From contig CAILAC010000010.1 of the NCBI GenBank assembly GCA_903832055.1, positions 496,001-560,000 on the forward strand: 64,000 nt of DNA. The letters are read 5' to 3'. Below, piece by piece: positions 8,646 through 16,472 of this stretch (within the stretch, counting starts at the first letter, position 1; each line of letters opens with the position of its first letter). The notes beneath the pieces were generated by a model that was given only the letters and a program-made list of their open reading frames with translations, was not told the DNA's origin and did no database searches. Source of the DNA: an uncultured Acidobacteriota bacterium (GTDB lineage: Bacteria; Acidobacteriota; Terriglobia; Terriglobales; Acidobacteriaceae). Made by a program: the position numbers and the translations under genes.

Positions 8646-10514
8646 ATGCCCATGCTAACCAAATTCCGTACTCCCGCCCTGAATCTTGTCCTGAAACTTG
8701 TCCTGACGTGCGGGCTCATCGCCTCGCTCACCCACAGTCTCACGGCGTCAGCCCCACCGCCTGACAGTATCCAGATGCAGCACTATTCGGTGCGCATCCT
8801 CCCTGGCGAGCCGCCCGTTCTTCAGCTCACATGCGAACATCAACTGGCCTTCCAATTTCCCCTGGTCTCCGGTCTAGAAAGCTTCTCCGACGGCACCTCA
8901 CAGCCTGAAAAACTCTCTGCCATTGCTTATTCTGTCCAGCAGGCGTCCGACCAATCCTGGAAGATCACCGCGACAGCTCAAAGCTCCCTCTGGAGCAGCC
9001 GTCGCTTCGAGTGGCGCTTCCTTCCTGACCACATCGAATTTCAGCAATTTGCTCGCGGCAACGGCCAGCTCGGCCGCATGTTTTTCCTCTCCAACGGCAT
9101 CTCCAATCGCTGGGACAATGGCACGACCTCCGGCCACAACTGGGTTACCACCCTGAATGCCGACAAATACTTCGCCCCCAACCCCAACCTCGCCGATCAG
9201 TTTGAATTCAACACGGCCATGCCCCAGATCCTCGGCTTCAGCCAGGGTCGCGAACCAGCCTCCGAGCAGGACTTCCGCCCCGAGCGCATGCCCGGCACCT
9301 TTGCCCCGCCGCCCCTCATGCTCGCCTTTCACCAGGACCACGCCTGGACCAGCATCGGCATCGGCGCCAAACCCGGCCAATATCAGTTCCCCGCCCTCGA
9401 ATACTCAGGCTCCCGCTACGCCGGAGCCTCCTTTTTCGTCGACTACATGGGCTACCGCGCAATCGCCGCAGACAGCGAATTTGCCTCACCGACCCTCTCC
9501 ATCCACTTCGCCTACGATCCCCTCGATGTCCTCGAGAAATACACAGCCTGGCTCGACGCATCGGGCTTTTCCACCCCATCGGCCCGTCACGAAGTAGCCT
9601 GGCACCATTTGCCGATCTTCTGCGGTTGGGCCCAGCAAACCGTCGAATCAGTCCCCCTTGGCCGCGCACCCAACAAGCTCGCCACACAGGCCAATTATGA
9701 AAAATGGATTGCCACCCTGGAAGCCCGCCACCTGCCCGTCGGCACCATCGTCATCGACGACAAATGGCAGCGCGAATACGGCGGCTTTCAAGTGGATACA
9801 GAAAAATGGCCCGACATGAAGGCTTTCGTAGCCGCCCAGCACGCCGCGGGCCGCCACGTCCTGCTCTGGGTCCCTGTCGCCCATCAGGAGGGATTGCCCG
9901 ATGCGCTTTGCCTTCGCTACCAGGGCAAATGCGCCGGTGCCGACGTCGGCAACCCCGCCTACGAAGAGTTCCTCCGCCCCCGCATCCGCCATCTTGTCCA
10001 GGAGGTTGGCGTCGACGGCTTCAAGGAAGACTGGGTCGGTGCGCCCGCCTTGCCCGGCCTCACTCTCACCACCTCCGAGGCTCGTCCCGCCTTTGGCATC
10101 GAATACTTCCGCCGCTTCCAATCCATCCTCTGGAGCGAGACCCACCGCTGGAAGCCTGATGCCCTAGTCGAAACTCAGTCTACCAATGCGCTCTTTCGCG
10201 AATCCTCTGACGTGATTCGCCTCAACGACATTTGGTACGCCACCCGCAACGTCTCCGAAGTGCTGCGCCTTCGCGCCCGCATGGCCTACATCACTGGCTG
10301 GCCTCTTGTTGATACCGACAACGCCTCCTCCACCACCCTCACCGAATGGTGGAGCTACATGCAGGCCCAACCCTCCATCGGCATTCCCTCTCTCTACTTC
10401 ACCACCCGCACTGAAGCGACCCAGGAAGCCCCCTCAGACGACGATTGGGCCTCTCTTGCCGCTTTATGGCGCAAGTACATCCAGTCTCTGCCTGTGACGA
10501 TGCAGCAACCCTGA
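8646..10514 (+). CDS. Secreted clan GH-D glycoside hydrolase (GH31/GH36-like)
   Basis: 622 residues with a signal peptide (MPMLTKFR start, hydrophobic core near 15-35). I use ATG 8646; a longer in-frame reading upstream looks non-coding. A beta-rich N-terminal half precedes a TIM-barrel half with IVIDDKWQREYGGF, HVLLWVPVAHQEG and VDGFKEDW, where Asp462 is the likely nucleophile. That arrangement is typical of clan GH-D alpha-glycosidases (GH27, GH31, GH36), but I cannot fix the family. The substrate is probably an alpha-linked sugar. With the neighbouring fucosidase and GH63-like enzyme it forms a small polysaccharide-degradation block. Confidence 0.75.
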   Translation: MPMLTKFRTPALNLVLKLVLTCGLIASLTHSLTASAPPPDSIQMQHYSVRILPGEPPVLQLTCEHQLAFQFPLVSGLESFSDGTSQPEKLSAIAYSVQQASDQSWKITATAQSSLWSSRRFEWRFLPDHIEFQQFARGNGQLGRMFFLSNGISNRWDNGTTSGHNWVTTLNADKYFAPNPNLADQFEFNTAMPQILGFSQGREPASEQDFRPERMPGTFAPPPLMLAFHQDHAWTSIGIGAKPGQYQFPALEYSGSRYAGASFFVDYMGYRAIAADSEFASPTLSIHFAYDPLDVLEKYTAWLDASGFSTPSARHEVAWHHLPIFCGWAQQTVESVPLGRAPNKLATQANYEKWIATLEARHLPVGTIVIDDKWQREYGGFQVDTEKWPDMKAFVAAQHAAGRHVLLWVPVAHQEGLPDALCLRYQGKCAGADVGNPAYEEFLRPRIRHLVQEVGVDGFKEDWVGAPALPGLTLTTSEARPAFGIEYFRRFQSILWSETHRWKPDALVETQSTNALFRESSDVIRLNDIWYATRNVSEVLRLRARMAYITGWPLVDTDNASSTTLTEWWSYMQAQPSIGIPSLYFTTRTEATQEAPSDDDWASLAALWRKYIQSLPVTMQQP

Positions 10515-10549
10515 ACCCCGCACTAGCACCAAAGGGGCATCAACAATGC

Positions 10550-10657
10550 CACTGTCCAGAACCGAAACACTGTCATTGTGCTATATCGATTTCCGGTGAC
10601 TTAAGGCATCCTCATACGGTGGGCTGGAATTGGAAAGCCTACGAGAGGAAGCCAGCA
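10550..10657 (+). promoter_or_regulatory. Leader of small-peptide copy 1
   Basis: A 61-bp block (10550-10610) is collinear with blocks before copies 2 and 3. It has CACTGTCC-A-GAACCG, then TGCTATATC, which resembles an extended -10, and ends in AAGGCATC. A stem follows: GTGGGCT (10619-10625) with AGCCTAC (10636-10642), 7 bp including one G-T wobble. The Shine-Dalgarno GAGAGGA begins right after the stem, 8-9 bases before ATG. Confidence 0.6.
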
Positions 10658-10756
10658 ATGCACGACATTCTTATCGCACTCGTTTTTATCGTCATGGTCA
10701 TCGCCCCCGCAGTGGTAGCCGCTTACTCCGGCAGCTCCGAATCAAACCCTGAATAG
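10658..10756 (+). CDS. 32-residue single-pass membrane peptide, copy 1
   Basis: A short ORF of 32 codons. Residues 4-23 form one hydrophobic helix (ILIALVFIVMVIAPAVVAA), followed by a polar tail YSGSSESNPE. It matches copies 2 and 3 at 25 of 32 positions; substitutions are conservative inside the helix and Ser/Thr swaps in the tail. Start context is good (AGAGGA, 8 bases). Repetition with conserved protein sequence is the main reason to call it a gene. I do not recognise the family. The small size and tail suggest an inner-membrane peptide. Function unknown. Confidence 0.72.
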   Translation: MHDILIALVFIVMVIAPAVVAAYSGSSESNPE

Positions 10757-10980
10757 CCAGATCATCTCCGACTCCGATTTGAGCGGCATACCCGTCCCCC
10801 TTCAAAGACCCCTTCTAGAATTCGGGCAACATCTCCCAGATGCACTCCGCCGCCACACGTCGAAGGCTCCTTCTTCTACATCCCCCAGATTCCGACTGAC
10901 CCGTCTCCCCAACTCACCGCCCCCTCGCCAGCTCGAACCACTGCCTCAAGTGCGTACACCACACCGCGCAACACTGTCTG

Positions 10981-11124
10981 AAAATGAACTAACACTTCCG
11001 GGGGATGAGGCATACACTGTCCTGAAACGCCCCAAGGTAATAGTGCTATTTTGATTTTTAGTTACCTAAGGCATCCTAATGGTGTGGAGAGGTTCAACCG
11101 AACCCCACAAAGGAGAACAACACA
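10981..11124 (+). promoter_or_regulatory. Leader of small-peptide copy 2
   Basis: The conserved 61-bp block is at 11015-11075: CACTGTCC-T-GAAACG, 17 bases, then TATTTT preceded by TGC (extended -10 like). An AGGTAA/TTACCT inverted repeat brackets the -10-like site. A stem-loop follows at 11083-11109: TGTGG/CCACA and GGTTC/GAACC with loop AACC and a 3-base left bulge. GGAG at 11112-11115 directly abuts it. An extra CACTGTC box lies 43 bp upstream at 10972. Confidence 0.65.
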
Positions 11125-11223
11125 ATGCATGACCTTCTTATCGCTCTCACCTTCATCGGCATGGTAATCACCCCCGCAATCGTTGCAGCCTACTCCGGCA
11201 CATCAGAAACCAACCCCGAATAA
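11125..11223 (+). CDS. 32-residue single-pass membrane peptide, copy 2
   Basis: ATG 11125 to TAA 11223. Sequence begins MHDLLIALTFIGMVITPA and ends with the polar tail YSGTSETNPE; one membrane helix. The product is identical to copy 3, and the visible base differences between the two genes (GTT/GTC, ACA/ACC, TCA/TCT) are all synonymous, which points to selection on the peptide. GGAG lies nine bases before the ATG. No known family is recognised. Confidence 0.8.
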   Translation: MHDLLIALTFIGMVITPAIVAAYSGTSETNPE

Positions 11224-11503
11224 TCGCTTGCCTCTTTGTCCGCCCCGGCGAGATGACGTTAAGGCCCGACGCCTCCATGGCGATCATCCTTGAATGAATA
11301 GCCTTCTCTCTTGCCGCCTCTCAAAATAGACTTCCCCACTCCGCCAGTTCACTCCTCCTCAAAATCAAGAGAACTCACCTGCAAAGCCCCCTGCAGTTCC
11401 CCCTGTCTTTGGGCCTCCGCAGTCAGCTCAATACACGCGCAGTTTGTCTTTGGAATGTCCCTGCAAATCAGATCCTGGGTATTTCAGGGCTCCACCGCTG
11501 TCC

Positions 11504-11648
11504 AAAAATGAGCTGACACTTCCGGGTGAGCAGGCATACCACTGTCCTGAAACGACCCAAGGTAATAGTGCTATTTCGATTTTTAGTTACCTAAGGCATC
11601 ATCAAGGTGTGGAGAGGTTCAAGCGAACCCCACAGAGGAGAAAATCAA
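11504..11648 (+). promoter_or_regulatory. Leader of small-peptide copy 3
   Basis: The conserved block is at 11540-11600, with CACTGTCC-T-GAAACG, 17 bases, TATTTC preceded by TGC, and the AGGTAA/TTACCT pair. The stem-loop is at 11608-11634: TGTGG/CCACA and GGTTC/GAACC are kept while the loop changes to AAGC. GGAG follows at 11637-11640. An extra CGCTGTCC box lies 44 bp upstream at 11496. Confidence 0.65.
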
Positions 11649-11747
11649 ATGCATGACCTTCTTATCGCTCTCACCTTCATCGGCATGGTAATCACCCCCG
11701 CAATCGTCGCAGCCTACTCCGGCACCTCTGAAACCAACCCCGAATAA
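11649..11747 (+). CDS. 32-residue single-pass membrane peptide, copy 3
   Basis: ATG 11649 to TAA 11747. The protein is the same as copy 2: one helix at residues 4-23, then a Ser/Thr/Glu-rich tail ending NPE. The Shine-Dalgarno GGAG is eight bases upstream, just after the leader stem. The next gene, DAHP synthase, starts 183 bases downstream; nothing ties the two functionally. Function unknown. Confidence 0.8.
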   Translation: MHDLLIALTFIGMVITPAIVAAYSGTSETNPE

Positions 11748-11930
11748 TTGCAACTCTCGCAAACTCTGCGTGCGTAGTCGGATCGACCCTCCCGGCGCAG
11801 CCGCCGGCACCACATTACAAATTTCCGTTGCCCTGCCAGCATCCGGTTCCTTATGAACCACAGCCCCAAGGCTGACGACCGTTGCCCTCCTTATGAGTAG
11901 CCGTTACACTCTTTGTTTGGGGGCAAAGCC

Positions 11931-12986
11931 ATGCTGGTAGTGATGAAAGCGCAAGCAACGCCCGAGCAGGTTCAGGCAGTCTGCCAACACATTGAACAAT
12001 TGGGCTTTCGCGCCCACTCCCTGCCCGGCGCCCAGCGCACCGCCATTGGCATCACCGGCAACCAGGGCGAAGTGGATCGCGGCAATCTCGAATTCCTCCC
12101 CGGCGTCGCCGAAGTCATCCGCGTCTCAAAGCCCTACAAACTGGCCAGCCGCGACGTGAAGGAAGAATACACCGTCATCCGCTTCCCCGGCACCGACGCC
12201 ATCATCGGCGGCGGCAGCAATGTGGCGATTGTGGCCGGCCCCTGCTCCATCGAATCCCGCGAACAAGCCTTTGCCATCGCCGATCAGGTCGCCGCATCCG
12301 GAGCGCAGTTCTTCCGCGGCGGTGCCTTCAAGCCGCGCACTTCGCCTTACGCCTTCCAGGGCCTCGGCCTTGAAGCCCTCCAGATCATGGCTGAAATCCG
12401 CGATCGCACCGGCATGCGCATCATCACCGAGGCCATCGACAGCGAATCCCTCGCAATGGTCACTGAATACGCTGACGTCATCCAGATCGGCGCGCGCAAC
12501 ATGCAAAACTATTCGCTGCTCAAAAAGGCCGGTCGCACCCGAAAACCTGTCCTCGTCAAACGCGGCATGTCCGCCACTCTCGACGAGTTCCTCATGTCTG
12601 CCGAATACGTCATGAGCGAGGGCAACTACCAGGTCATCCTCTGCGAACGCGGCGTCCGCACCTTTGCCGACCATACTCGCAACACGCTTGACCTGAGCAT
12701 CGTGCCTGCAGTCCAGCGCCTCAGCCATCTGCCTATCCTGGTTGACCCCAGCCACGGCACCGGCAAGCGCAACAAGGTCGTCCCCCTCGCCCGCGCCGCT
12801 GTCGCCGTTGGCGCAGACGGCATCATGGTCGAGGTCCATCACCAGCCAGAAAAAGCTCTCTCCGACGGTCCGCAGTCCATCTACCCCGAGCAGTTCGCCG
12901 AGATGATGACCGAGCTCGAACAGATCGCCGCCGTCCTCCACCGCCACGTTCCCCGCGGCATCCACGTGGAAGCCCCAGCCCGATGA
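11931..12986 (+). CDS. aroF: 3-deoxy-7-phosphoheptulonate (DAHP) synthase
   Basis: First enzyme of the shikimate pathway; condenses phosphoenolpyruvate and erythrose 4-phosphate. 351 residues, the type I-beta form with an N-terminal ferredoxin-like regulatory domain (about 1-75) as in Thermotoga. The barrel carries [49 protein letters not shown] and [12 protein letters not shown]. Start ATG 11931 follows a GGGGGC stretch; an in-frame TTG at 11913 is less likely. Its stop overlaps the next gene's ATG by four bases, so the two are translationally coupled. Confidence 0.93.
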   Translation: MLVVMKAQATPEQVQAVCQHIEQLGFRAHSLPGAQRTAIGITGNQGEVDRGNLEFLPGVAEVIRVSKPYKLASRDVKEEYTVIRFPGTDAIIGGGSNVAIVAGPCSIESREQAFAIADQVAASGAQFFRGGAFKPRTSPYAFQGLGLEALQIMAEIRDRTGMRIITEAIDSESLAMVTEYADVIQIGARNMQNYSLLKKAGRTRKPVLVKRGMSATLDEFLMSAEYVMSEGNYQVILCERGVRTFADHTRNTLDLSIVPAVQRLSHLPILVDPSHGTGKRNKVVPLARAAVAVGADGIMVEVHHQPEKALSDGPQSIYPEQFAEMMTELEQIAAVLHRHVPRGIHVEAPAR

Positions 12987-14260
12987 CAAATCTCCCCAGC
13001 AAATCCAGAACTCCGGATGCCCCATCCTTGGCACGACCCTATCGTGACCAGGGTGGAAGAGACAATCGTCCAGGAGTCGTTGTCTTCCTCTTTTCCCTCA
13101 CCCTCCTGACCGCATGCAAAAACCACGACTTCCCCGAATACCCCGCCAACTACCGCGAATTCGCCTACGTCTCCAACGGCGGCAGCAACACCGTCTCAAT
13201 CTTTGACGTGGTCAACGTCCGTCTCGACCGTGAAATCCAGGTAGGCATCAATCCCACCGGCGTCACGGCCAACCCCAAAAGCAATGAGATCTACGTCGTC
13301 AATTCAGGTCTGCCCCAGGGCAATGGCTTCATCTCAGTCATCAACACTGAGCAGAACGCCGTAGTGGCCACCATCCCTGTCCACAAGCAGCCTTACTTCC
13401 TTGATGTTGACGCGGAAGGCGATTTCGCTTACGTCGCGAACACCGGTTCAAACTCGGTCTCCATTCTCGACCTGAAAGCACGTCGTGAGATCGCCGTCGT
13501 CGGAACCGGCGAAGCGCCCGGCGTCGCGAAAATCTCCCCTGACGGCAAGACCCTCCTCGTCACCAATCGATCTGGCAACAGCGTGAGCCTGTTGAACCCG
13601 GGCATCTCCCCCGCTGTCGCTTCAGGCCAGTCACCTGCACCAAACCGTGCCTTTCCCAGCCTGCGCAAAGTCATCGAAGGCTGCCCCGGTGCCACAGACG
13701 CAGTCTTCCTGCCTGACTCCAGCAAGGCCTTCGTCGCCTGCTCCGCGAGTCACCAGATACTCGCCATCGCCATCGCCCAGCAAGCTACCAAAGTACCCGC
13801 GCGCGCAGACGCACTCGAGGCTCGGCTCGACGTGGGACGCTCCCCCGTTCACCTCGCCCTCAAGCCAGACGGTGGAGAAGTCTTCGTCTCCAACTTCGAT
13901 TCCAACTCCATCTCAGAGGTCATCACCACCACCAACGACGTGGGCGGAGCCTACCTGATGGGCTCCCACCCCGTTCGAGGCCTCGTCAGCGCCGATAATT
14001 CGCTGCTCTATGAGAGCAACTTCAGCTCCCAGGAAATCTCCGTCTACGCCATCGATGACGGCAAGCGCGCCGGCTCCATCCACGTCGGCGACGGCCCTGA
14101 CGCCCTTGCGTTCTCAACCCGAGGTCATCTTCTCTTTGCCGTGGACGCGCGTTCCGGCGACCTTGCCGTCATCCGCACCAGTACACGCTCACTCTTCACG
14201 CTGCTACCCACGGGGCGCATGCCCAACGCAATCGCGGTCAAGGCATTCCGACTCCCATGA
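12983..14260 (+). CDS. YVTN-type beta-propeller lipoprotein
   Basis: 425 residues. A hydrophobic stretch ending LLTAC (Cys about residue 45) looks like a lipobox, so the protein is probably a lipoprotein. The rest is repeated beta-propeller blades with AYVSNGGSNTVSIFD, YVVNSG, FAYVANTGSNSVSILD, TLLVTNRSGNSVS and VFVSNFDSNSIS. These are the 40-residue YVTN/YncE repeats found in secreted and surface proteins. Its ATG overlaps the DAHP synthase TGA. No enzymatic motif is visible; a binding or surface role is inferred only from the fold. Confidence 0.82.
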   Translation: MTNLPSKSRTPDAPSLARPYRDQGGRDNRPGVVVFLFSLTLLTACKNHDFPEYPANYREFAYVSNGGSNTVSIFDVVNVRLDREIQVGINPTGVTANPKSNEIYVVNSGLPQGNGFISVINTEQNAVVATIPVHKQPYFLDVDAEGDFAYVANTGSNSVSILDLKARREIAVVGTGEAPGVAKISPDGKTLLVTNRSGNSVSLLNPGISPAVASGQSPAPNRAFPSLRKVIEGCPGATDAVFLPDSSKAFVACSASHQILAIAIAQQATKVPARADALEARLDVGRSPVHLALKPDGGEVFVSNFDSNSISEVITTTNDVGGAYLMGSHPVRGLVSADNSLLYESNFSSQEISVYAIDDGKRAGSIHVGDGPDALAFSTRGHLLFAVDARSGDLAVIRTSTRSLFTLLPTGRMPNAIAVKAFRLP

Positions 14261-14614
14261 GCTGCAAACTACGTCCAATGGCCCGCGTGAGCCAGCCAAA
14301 TTATTCATATAATGAATGCGCCATACGGTCTATTTCGATAAAATCAACAAATGCCGAAAATTATTGCTAGTATTCCAGCGCCCCGTACAAGTGTGCCGAT
14401 TTGGTACACAATCCCTAATAGACTTCACCAAACGACGGTTCAACAACGCAGAGTCTTATAGGAAGGGCTCATAGTCAGGTCTTTCCACAGGTAGTGCTTT
14501 GTCTGGACACCGCTCCTGCGGGATTTGTCTACGTTTACAAATAGCAGGCGGATGCAAGCTGCACCCTTCATCCGTCAGTTGACAATTGCTCTACCGGAGT
14601 TCAAGGACCGCGTG

Positions 14615-14926
14615 ATGAATGACTCCCGCTTGGTTTCAAAAGCAACAAATATGGAATTTACGTTCCTGACGAATCATGCACACGTGATCCTGCAGATTGC
14701 GCGTGATCCAAACATGCGTATGCGCCAAATTGCAATCGAAATCGGCATAACAGAGCGCGCCGTGCAGCGGATTGTCGAAGAATTGACCACCAGCGGCTAT
14801 CTGTTGGTGACCAAGGACGGCCGCCGCAATCATTATGAGATCAATCCAGCAATGCCTCTACGCCACCCGCTCGAGGCCCACTGCACAGTCGGAGAATTTG
14901 TTCGCCTGGCCCTGCCGCCATGCTAG
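14615..14926 (+). CDS. Winged-helix transcriptional regulator
   Basis: 103 residues from ATG 14615, chosen for AAGGA at 14603-14607; an in-frame TTG at 14525 would add 30 unhelpful residues. The centre is a MarR/ArsR-like winged helix: a HVILQIARDPNMRMRQIA helix pair, recognition helix ITERAVQRIVEELTTSGYL, and a wing VTKDGRRNHYEIN. No sensor domain is present. The 350 bases upstream are AT-rich compared with the neighbours and probably hold its promoter. The target is unknown. Confidence 0.8.
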   Translation: MNDSRLVSKATNMEFTFLTNHAHVILQIARDPNMRMRQIAIEIGITERAVQRIVEELTTSGYLLVTKDGRRNHYEINPAMPLRHPLEAHCTVGEFVRLALPPC

Positions 14927-14928
14927 CG

Positions 14929-15897
14929 TTATCTGGCCCTGCCAGACCCTAAGACCACATCACCGCTATTGTGCCGTGTGGCGCTGAACTGGGCCCCGGC
15001 AAACAAGAGCAATCCTGAAACGTAGGCCCAAAGCAGCAACCCCACCGAAACTGAAAACGGCCCGTAAAGCGCCTTCAGGTCCAACCGCGGCAGCAGCGCA
15101 ACAAAAAGATACTTCGCCGCCACCCACAACAACCCCGTCACAATCGAAACCCGCAGCACCGCCCTTGCCGGTAATTTGCGATTTGGCAGCAGCCAATAGA
15201 TCGAGAAAAAGAACAAAATGCTCGCGGCGGCCGTCGACATTACCAGCCATGACTCACTGACCAAACGGAAGACAAGATTATCCGCGTGACCGAAAAACAG
15301 CACCGTCAGTAGCCACCGCTCCCCCGCATTCAGCAGGATACTCGCCACACCGAGCACCACCATCCACACTGCCAACCCCAGGGCAACCAGCTGATTCATC
15401 AGGTAATTGCGGCTCTTTTTAACACCCCAGGACCGGTTCAGCGCTACCTCAAGCGGCAAAAAGATCCCCGTACAGCTCACCAGGATCATCAGCAGCGAAA
15501 ACACCTGAATTCCCTGCTTCGCCGCCACATTTGCCAGGTTCTGCGCCACAAAATCCTGATTCGACGGCAACAGGTACTTCACCATATCGCCAATCACCAG
15601 CATCATGGCCGTCGAGTGAAATAAGCTGTGCGCAATCGTGTATAGCATCACAATGAACGGAATAAATGACAGAATCGCATTCGCCGCCACACTGAAGGCG
15701 TACGTGTGAACTTCGCTGTCCAGCAAATACCGCAGCATCAGCTTGCCGTCCCGCTTCAGCGAGAACCCGTAAATCGGCAGTGGCCCCTCATCGGATGCGG
15801 TCGCGCCAGCACTCTCCGTCTCAACTGAGGAAGGTTGTTCTCGCTGCTCAACTGATTCGTCGAGGATTTCCGTCTCGGATATTGAGATAGGTTTCAT
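14929..15897 (-). CDS. YihY/UPF0761-family (BrkB-like) membrane protein
   Basis: 322 residues with a polar, acidic N-terminus (about 1-50) and six hydrophobic segments. The YihY signature is present: YAFSVAANAILSFIPF early, then LPLEVALNRSWGVKKSRNYLMNQ in the middle and KALYGPFSVSVGLLLWAYVSGLLLFAGAQF at the end, split by a loop. The family was once labelled ribonuclease BN; that role has been withdrawn and the true function is unknown. Start ATG 15897 is preferred; one at 15945 also exists. It ends three bases from the regulator's stop, converging. Confidence 0.85.
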   Translation of the reverse strand: MKPISISETEILDESVEQREQPSSVETESAGATASDEGPLPIYGFSLKRDGKLMLRYLLDSEVHTYAFSVAANAILSFIPFIVMLYTIAHSLFHSTAMMLVIGDMVKYLLPSNQDFVAQNLANVAAKQGIQVFSLLMILVSCTGIFLPLEVALNRSWGVKKSRNYLMNQLVALGLAVWMVVLGVASILLNAGERWLLTVLFFGHADNLVFRLVSESWLVMSTAAASILFFFSIYWLLPNRKLPARAVLRVSIVTGLLWVAAKYLFVALLPRLDLKALYGPFSVSVGLLLWAYVSGLLLFAGAQFSATRHNSGDVVLGSGRAR

Positions 15898-16245
15898 GGG
15901 CGGCTCTAACTTTGATGCTACCAGAGTGTTGAATTTCACCCGCATCAATCCAGCATTCCTGCCCTCAACCCCTCTCGGGCTAAGAAAGCAAGACTGTTTT
16001 TTCTTGCATTTTCACAGAAATCCTGACATAACCAAAACACAGAGCCGACGAGTCTGGGTCTAAAACGTGAGCGTGATTTATTCACGCCGTCGATGAATTT
16101 TCACACCTTGCGAATAGCACTCCAGAGCTTCGTCCCCACTCTTGTTCAATGCTCTTAAGCCCTGCCGGGTCAAGCAGTTCTTTCATCCGTAACGGCCTTT
16201 CATACCTGGTTACTTTTTGTAAGTCGTTCATAAGGAGAGTAAAAA

Positions 16246-16452
16246 GTGAAGGAAACGGGAATTGTTAAGTGGTTCAATGGTGCAAAAGGATATGGCTTCA
16301 TTCAGCGCTCTACCGGTGAAGATGTGTTTGTTCACTTCTCCGCGATTCAGTCAGACGGGTATCGCTCACTCAATGAAGGTGAATCTGTCGAGTTTGAGTT
16401 ACAGCAAGGGCCCAAGGGGCTGAATGCCATCGAGGTAACCAGACCCTCTTAG
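16246..16452 (+). CDS. Cold-shock domain protein, CspA family
   Basis: 68-residue single-domain RNA chaperone. Both nucleic-acid binding motifs are present: RNP1 KGYGFIQ and RNP2 DVFVHFSAI. Start is GTG 16246 with AAGGAGAG at 16232. The 290 bases upstream have no gene and could contain a long leader of the sort that controls cspA in other bacteria, but I could not fold it. Single gene converging on queG. Confidence 0.93.
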   Translation: MKETGIVKWFNGAKGYGFIQRSTGEDVFVHFSAIQSDGYRSLNEGESVEFELQQGPKGLNAIEVTRPS

Positions 16453-16472
16453 TACTCGGAATTTGGCTCGGC

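Larger units (their letters stand above)
10981..11223 (+). repeat. Direct repeat unit A (leader plus peptide gene)
   Basis: About 243 bp repeated with high identity at 11504-11747, covering leader, stem-loop, ribosome site and the whole peptide gene. The 280 bases between the units are not repeated. Confidence 0.88.
11504..11747 (+). repeat. Direct repeat unit B (leader plus peptide gene)
   Basis: Second copy of the 10981-11223 unit, nearly the same length. The few differences sit in leader loops and synonymous codon positions. Confidence 0.88.

Noticed and set aside
16020-16245. Possible second gene or riboswitch before the cold-shock gene
   Set aside because: No open frame with a ribosome site and no riboswitch core I can recognise; it is kept only as a possible long leader.
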